A stretch of 27,584 nucleotides of DNA from NCBI GenBank assembly GCA_964495465.1, contig CAZBWE010000026.1:1-27584 (forward strand), read 5' to 3'. Numbering within the stretch: position 1 is the stretch's first letter; each line of letters begins with the position of its first letter. Positions 25,045 to 27,584 of the stretch are shown piece after piece. A model generated the notes under the pieces. It did not search any database, was not told the DNA's origin, and saw only the letters and a list, made by a program, of their open reading frames with translations. The DNA comes from CAZBWE01 sp964495465 (GTDB taxonomy: Bacteria; Planctomycetota; Phycisphaerae; Sedimentisphaerales; Anaerobacaceae). A program made the translations under genes and the position numbers.

Positions 25045-25087
25045 GTCATTGCAAGCTCCGATGTCGTTTATCGGGGCGCGGCAATCT
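25045..25087 (+). repeat. CATTGCGAG-type intergenic repeat, copy 3 (short)
   Basis: It begins GTCATTGCAAGCTCCGATGT and ends GGCGCGGCAATCT, with an inner arm pair (CCGATGTCG / TTTATCGGGG). It is the same left-half form as the copy after purC and sits just upstream of leuB. Confidence 0.55.
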
Positions 25088-25122
25088 ATATTTTCTCTTA
25101 ATCTACAACTTCAAACAACCTT

Positions 25123-25365
25123 CTACTTTTCCATAATCCTGCTTATCGCCTGAAGCTTCTCTTTGCAGGAATCTCTTTCTTCGCAGAGAATTTGCGCCTT
25201 TCTATACAAATTCTCGCGAGTCAGTTGTATCAGCTCTAAGACAATCTCTTTCTCACTCAGCCGAACTTTTTTCTGGAGCTGCTTCAGCCGGTTGGTGATA
25301 CTTCTCTGAACGCCTTCGAGCTGATTGAGCGTAATACTTTCTTCAGGATTTTGCCAAACACTCAT
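25123..25365 (-). CDS. Small coiled-coil protein of unknown function
   Basis: The start is placed at ATG 25365, since GGGAGG lies 7 bases upstream. A longer frame to 25440 is rejected because its extra residues are read through the AATCCG-type repeat. The 80-residue product is mostly helical and charged (SITNRLKQLQKKVRLSEKEI, then LTRENLYRKAQILCEERDSC), with heptad-like leucines that suggest a coiled coil. I recognise no family. It lies between leuB and the AbiGi-like gene on the same strand. Confidence 0.55.
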   Translation of the reverse strand: MSVWQNPEESITLNQLEGVQRSITNRLKQLQKKVRLSEKEIVLELIQLTRENLYRKAQILCEERDSCKEKLQAISRIMEK

Positions 25366-25414
25366 TTTTTCGACCTCCCAAAAACTTTCTTGACGCCTCT
25401 TTTGGGCTAACTTA

Positions 25415-25445
25415 AACCACGGATTAACGCGGATTTTCACGGATT
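25415..25445 (-). repeat. AATCCGYG-type repeat, single inverted copy
   Basis: Read on the minus strand it is AATCCGTGAAAATCCGCGTT followed by AATCCGTGGTT. It is the same word array as at 26279-27133 but in the opposite orientation. Its 21-base inner part matches the right-hand copy at 26279-26299 in 19 positions, so the AbiGi-like gene is bracketed by an inverted repeat. Confidence 0.85.
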
Positions 25446-25483
25446 CTTTAATTTTAGGTACAACTAAATGACCTTTATTAATT

Positions 25484-26242
25484 TTAGCTTTTTGAATTTA
25501 CTGGCCCTTTGTACTTTGGAAACTCCTGTCTAAATTTACTCTCACATTCTTGTGGCAATAACACATTACTGATATCACTCATGTTGAATTTAACATTTCC
25601 CACAACAAACCATTCCCGTTCAAAGTAATAATTATTTATGTCTGCGTCTGGCAACGTATGGTCAAAGAATTTATAATAAGGCTTGATGTGTATTTCAACA
25701 AACTCCTGAAGTCTTTGATATTTTTTTCTTTTTTCCTCATCATGAAAATACTCGCCAATTAAACTGTTGAAGAAGCCATACAGTTCTCTTGTCATCCTAT
25801 TGAAAAAGCTATCCCTTGTTTCGCCCTCGTTCGCCCACATTGAATTTATTGCCGCTTTACATGGTACATAATGTACTGGGATGCCACCCTTCCTGATAAT
25901 AAAGTCTTTGTCAAATGATATGCCAAAGTGTCCATATTTCTGCTTGTGAATATCCATTTGTCCTTCAGGGATGTCAGAAAAGCAAACTTTGTTAACTTTA
26001 ATCATTGCATTATTGCTTATATCCTCTTTATACATACTTACAAACTCTATACCACCTTTCCTTGACAATTCCATGTCAGGCTTACCGTCAGACCCACCAA
26101 TAAGCATTTGGTCTGCGAGAATATCGCAAAGCGTTTCATACTTTTTTGTGAGGTGGGTCAACTCTTTTGCGATATATCTTTGTATCATCTCGTAATTGTT
26201 CGCTTTTTCAATTTTATCTTTCATCGCCTTAAGCGAATTCAC
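25484..26242 (-). CDS. AbiGi-family abortive-infection protein
   Basis: The product has 252 residues. The family pattern is visible: VNKVCFSDIPEGQM (83-96), KYGHFGISFDKDFIIRKGGI with PVHYV (102-126), and near the C-terminus YYFEREWFVVGNVKF (205-219). These fit the AbiGi family (Pfam PF10899 from memory), named for one half of the lactococcal AbiG phage-resistance pair. The molecular action is unresolved; some sources list it as an antitoxin. No AbiGii partner is next to it. The start is uncertain: GTG 26242 gives 252 residues and ATG 26224 gives 246; neither has a good ribosome-binding site. The gene is visibly richer in A and T than its neighbours and is bracketed by inverted AATCCGYG repeats, both signs of transfer. 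Confidence 0.7.
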   Translation of the reverse strand: MNSLKAMKDKIEKANNYEMIQRYIAKELTHLTKKYETLCDILADQMLIGGSDGKPDMELSRKGGIEFVSMYKEDISNNAMIKVNKVCFSDIPEGQMDIHKQKYGHFGISFDKDFIIRKGGIPVHYVPCKAAINSMWANEGETRDSFFNRMTRELYGFFNSLIGEYFHDEEKRKKYQRLQEFVEIHIKPYYKFFDHTLPDADINNYYFEREWFVVGNVKFNMSDISNVLLPQECESKFRQEFPKYKGPVNSKS

Positions 26243-26278
26243 AATTTTGCACTTTGATTACTTATATTTATCTTTTCT

Positions 26279-26535
26279 AATCCGCGCTAATCCGCGGTTG
26301 CCTTTTACCCTTTATTTAATCCGTGCTAATCCGCGTTAATCCGCGGTTACCCTTTACCCTCTAATAAATCCGTGTTAATCCACGTTAATCCGCGGTTGCT
26401 TTTTACCCTTTACTAAAATCCGTGTTAATCCGTGTTAATCCGCGGTTACATTTTAATCTTTACCAAAATCCGTGTTAATCCGCATCAATCCGCGGTTGCT
26501 TTTTGCCCTTCATTATTATCCGTGTTAATCGGCGG
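26279..26535 (+). repeat. Tandem AATCCGYG array, about five units of 50 bp
   Basis: Each unit holds two or three 10-base words of the form AATCCGTGTT, ends in CCGCGGTT, and is followed by about 20 bases close to GCTTTTTACCCTTTACTAAA. CCGCGG occurs at 26292, 26341, 26390, 26440 and 26490, so the spacing is 49 or 50. A sixth, diverged end (CGGCGG) lies at 26530 and overlaps the 3' end of the GxxExxY gene. Confidence 0.92.
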
Positions 26536-26926
26536 TTTTTGATTTTCCTTGCATCACCAGTCTCTTGTACTTTAATGATTGTTCTCCAAAATTTATTAAC
26601 AGCCCAACTTCGATTCCCGTTGCCCTCAGATAGTTCAGAACCTGTGCTTCTTCGACGCCGGTAATAGCTTTTATTGCTTTAATTTCGACCAGCACCTTCT
26701 CTCCTACCAGAAAATCGCACACGAACTGTTTTGCGAGCTGCTCTTTGTAGAAAACATCAATGCCTTTCTGTCTTTTATAAGGAATATTACGGAGGTCGAA
26801 TTCTATCGCCAAAGATTCTTCATATACACTTTCAAGAAATCCATTACCGAGAGTTTTATTTACTTCCATTGCCGCCCCGATGATTTCTCTCGTTAGCTCA
26901 TGATGCAACAAATTCGTTTCAACCAC
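26525..26926 (-). CDS. GxxExxY family protein (PD-(D/E)XK nuclease-like)
   Basis: The 133-residue product carries the name-giving motif GFLESVYEE (Gly29, Glu32, Tyr35). A nuclease-like set follows: Asp71 (FVCDFLVGEK) and Glu81-Ile-Lys83 (VLVEIKAI), then a helix with AQVLNYLRATG and the end strand VGLLINFGEQSLKYKRLV. That D...ExK order fits the PD-(D/E)XK fold; activity is unproven for the family. The start GTG 26926 is supported by AGAGGG 8 bases upstream, which itself is part of the repeat linker. The last residues (KTAD) and the stop are read from repeat sequence at 26525-26536. Direct arrays of the repeat flank it on both sides. It could help move or maintain these repeats; this is a hypothesis. 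Confidence 0.85.
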   Translation of the reverse strand: MVETNLLHHELTREIIGAAMEVNKTLGNGFLESVYEESLAIEFDLRNIPYKRQKGIDVFYKEQLAKQFVCDFLVGEKVLVEIKAIKAITGVEEAQVLNYLRATGIEVGLLINFGEQSLKYKRLVMQGKSKTAD

Positions 26927-26942
26927 TTCTTACCCTCTATTA

Positions 26943-27133
26943 AATCCGCGTTAATCCGCGGTTTCTTTTTTACCCTTTACCAAAATCCGTGTTAATCCGC
27001 GTCAATCCGCGGTTCCTTTTTTACCCTTTATTTAATCCGTGCAAATCCGTGTTAATCCGCGGTTAAACATAAATCTTGTGTTTATTCGTGTTAATTCGTG
27101 GCTTCATAAATCCGTTCATTGTCTAATCCGCGG
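26943..27133 (+). repeat. Second AATCCGYG array, three units plus diverged end inside leuD
   Basis: It has the same orientation and units as 26279-26535, with CCGCGG at 26956, 27007 and 27057 (spacing 51 and 50). From 27063 to 27110 a related variant follows (ATTCGTGTTAATTCGTGG). A last copy of AATCCGCGG at 27125-27133 forms the final codons and stop of leuD. Confidence 0.9.
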
Positions 27134-27584
27134 CTGCTTTCTTTATATGTTCTAATAATCCGCCAGCCTCGATTATCTCAAGCGCAAACTCCGGCAGCGG
27201 ATTAAACTTTATATCAATGCCGGCGGTCTTATTTTTTACCAGGCCTTTTTTATAATCAATTTCAAGCTCATCGCCGTCTTTGATTTTCTCCAGCGCCTCC
27301 GGCGATTCGATAATATAGAACCCGTTGTTTATTGCATTGCGGTAGAATATTCGGGCAAATGTCTTCGCAATTACGGTCTGAACACCCGCCCCTCGAATAG
27401 CCCACACTGCATGCTCTCTCGATGACCCGCATCCGAAATCCTCGCCAGCAACGATTATATCGCCCGGCTTGACTTCCTCGATAAATTTCGCATCAAGGTC
27501 CTCGAGGCAGTGCCTTGCTAATTCTTCCCGGTCATCGGTATTCAAATACCTCGCCGGTATTATCTCATCCGTATTTATATGGTC
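27123..27584 (-). CDS. leuD: 3-isopropylmalate dehydratase small subunit (3' part, runs off right edge)
   Basis: The last 153 residues are visible; the frame is open to the window end, starting DHINTDEIIPARYLNTDDRE, the typical LeuD beginning after a short missing lead. The swivel-domain core is clear: VAGEDFGCGSSREHAVWAIR, then GAGVQTVIAKTFARIFYRNA and NNGFYIIESPEAL. With LeuC it isomerises 2-isopropylmalate to 3-isopropylmalate. The C-terminal codons and TAG lie in an AATCCGCGG repeat word (ending KKAAAD). Normally leuC, leuD and leuB are adjacent; here leuB lies about 2.1 kb further down on the same strand. Confidence 0.93.
   Translation of the reverse strand, partial: DHINTDEIIPARYLNTDDREELARHCLEDLDAKFIEEVKPGDIIVAGEDFGCGSSREHAVWAIRGAGVQTVIAKTFARIFYRNAINNGFYIIESPEALEKIKDGDELEIDYKKGLVKNKTAGIDIKFNPLPEFALEIIEAGGLLEHIKKAAAD

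Noticed and set aside
25366..25440. Longer N-terminus of the small coiled-coil protein
   Set aside because: It is encoded by the AATCCGYG repeat and lies upstream of the clear GGGAGG ribosome-binding site.
26279..27133. CRISPR array
   Set aside because: The units are contiguous and the segments between repeat words are themselves similar, so there are no unique spacers; no cas genes are present.

Overview
The window reads as a chromosomal segment of a Planctomycetota bacterium, most likely class Phycisphaerae or a Sedimentisphaerales-like relative. This is an inference. It rests on secreted proteins that end or begin in dockerin-type calcium-binding repeats without any cellulosome genes, a GH172/DUF2961 enzyme, an ECF sigma factor coupled to a one-pass sensor protein, a TGS-domain GTPase, a short RHS remnant, and dispersed AATCCGYG-type repeats. 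There is no rRNA, tRNA or CRISPR array that I can recognise.

Layout. 1-459 (-): 5' part of a secreted dockerin plus lamin-tail protein that leaves the left edge. 460-3212: a decayed region with a possible frameshifted small gene, an N-terminally truncated PKD/CARDB surface protein (-) and a two-ended RHS fragment (+) that meet head to head near 2090. 3241-5679 (-): hflK-hflC followed by a small membrane protein. 5906-7177: a 60-residue very basic protein (-) diverging from an XRE/S24 repressor (+), with clustered dyad operators between them. 7264-7990: a graveyard holding the start of an RND exporter, an inverted piece of coaX with a stop codon, and the tail of a LolA-like protein. 8091-11242 (+): transketolase and 6-phosphofructokinase. 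11448-13157 (+): a secreted GH172-family enzyme with a consensus promoter. 13263-16643 (+): mfd. 16719-16991 (-): a cupin. 17231-18943 (+): an HD phosphohydrolase and purC, abutting. 19063-20484 (-): an exported protein with a cysteine-poor redoxin-like tail. 20872-22550 (+): ECF sigma factor and membrane sensor, with a clear terminator. 22631-23614 (-): a DRG-type GTPase with TGS domain. 23915-27584 (-): leuD ... leuB, an operon split by about 2.1 kb.

The most unusual part is that split. Between leuD and leuB lie an AbiGi-family (abortive infection) gene enclosed by inverted copies of an AATCCGYG repeat, and a GxxExxY (PD-(D/E)XK-like) gene enclosed by direct arrays of the same repeat. The arrays have a nested structure, 10-bp words inside a unit of about 50 bp. 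Repeat sequence supplies the last codons and stop of both leuD and the GxxExxY gene, and the start signal of the latter. This looks like a repeat-bounded accessory cassette that invades 3' ends of genes. The second system worth testing is the S24 repressor, its operator cluster and the divergent basic micro-protein. Housekeeping genes make up most of the rest: central carbon (tkt, pfk), purine (purC), leucine (leuB, leuD), membrane protein quality control (hflKC) and DNA repair (mfd).
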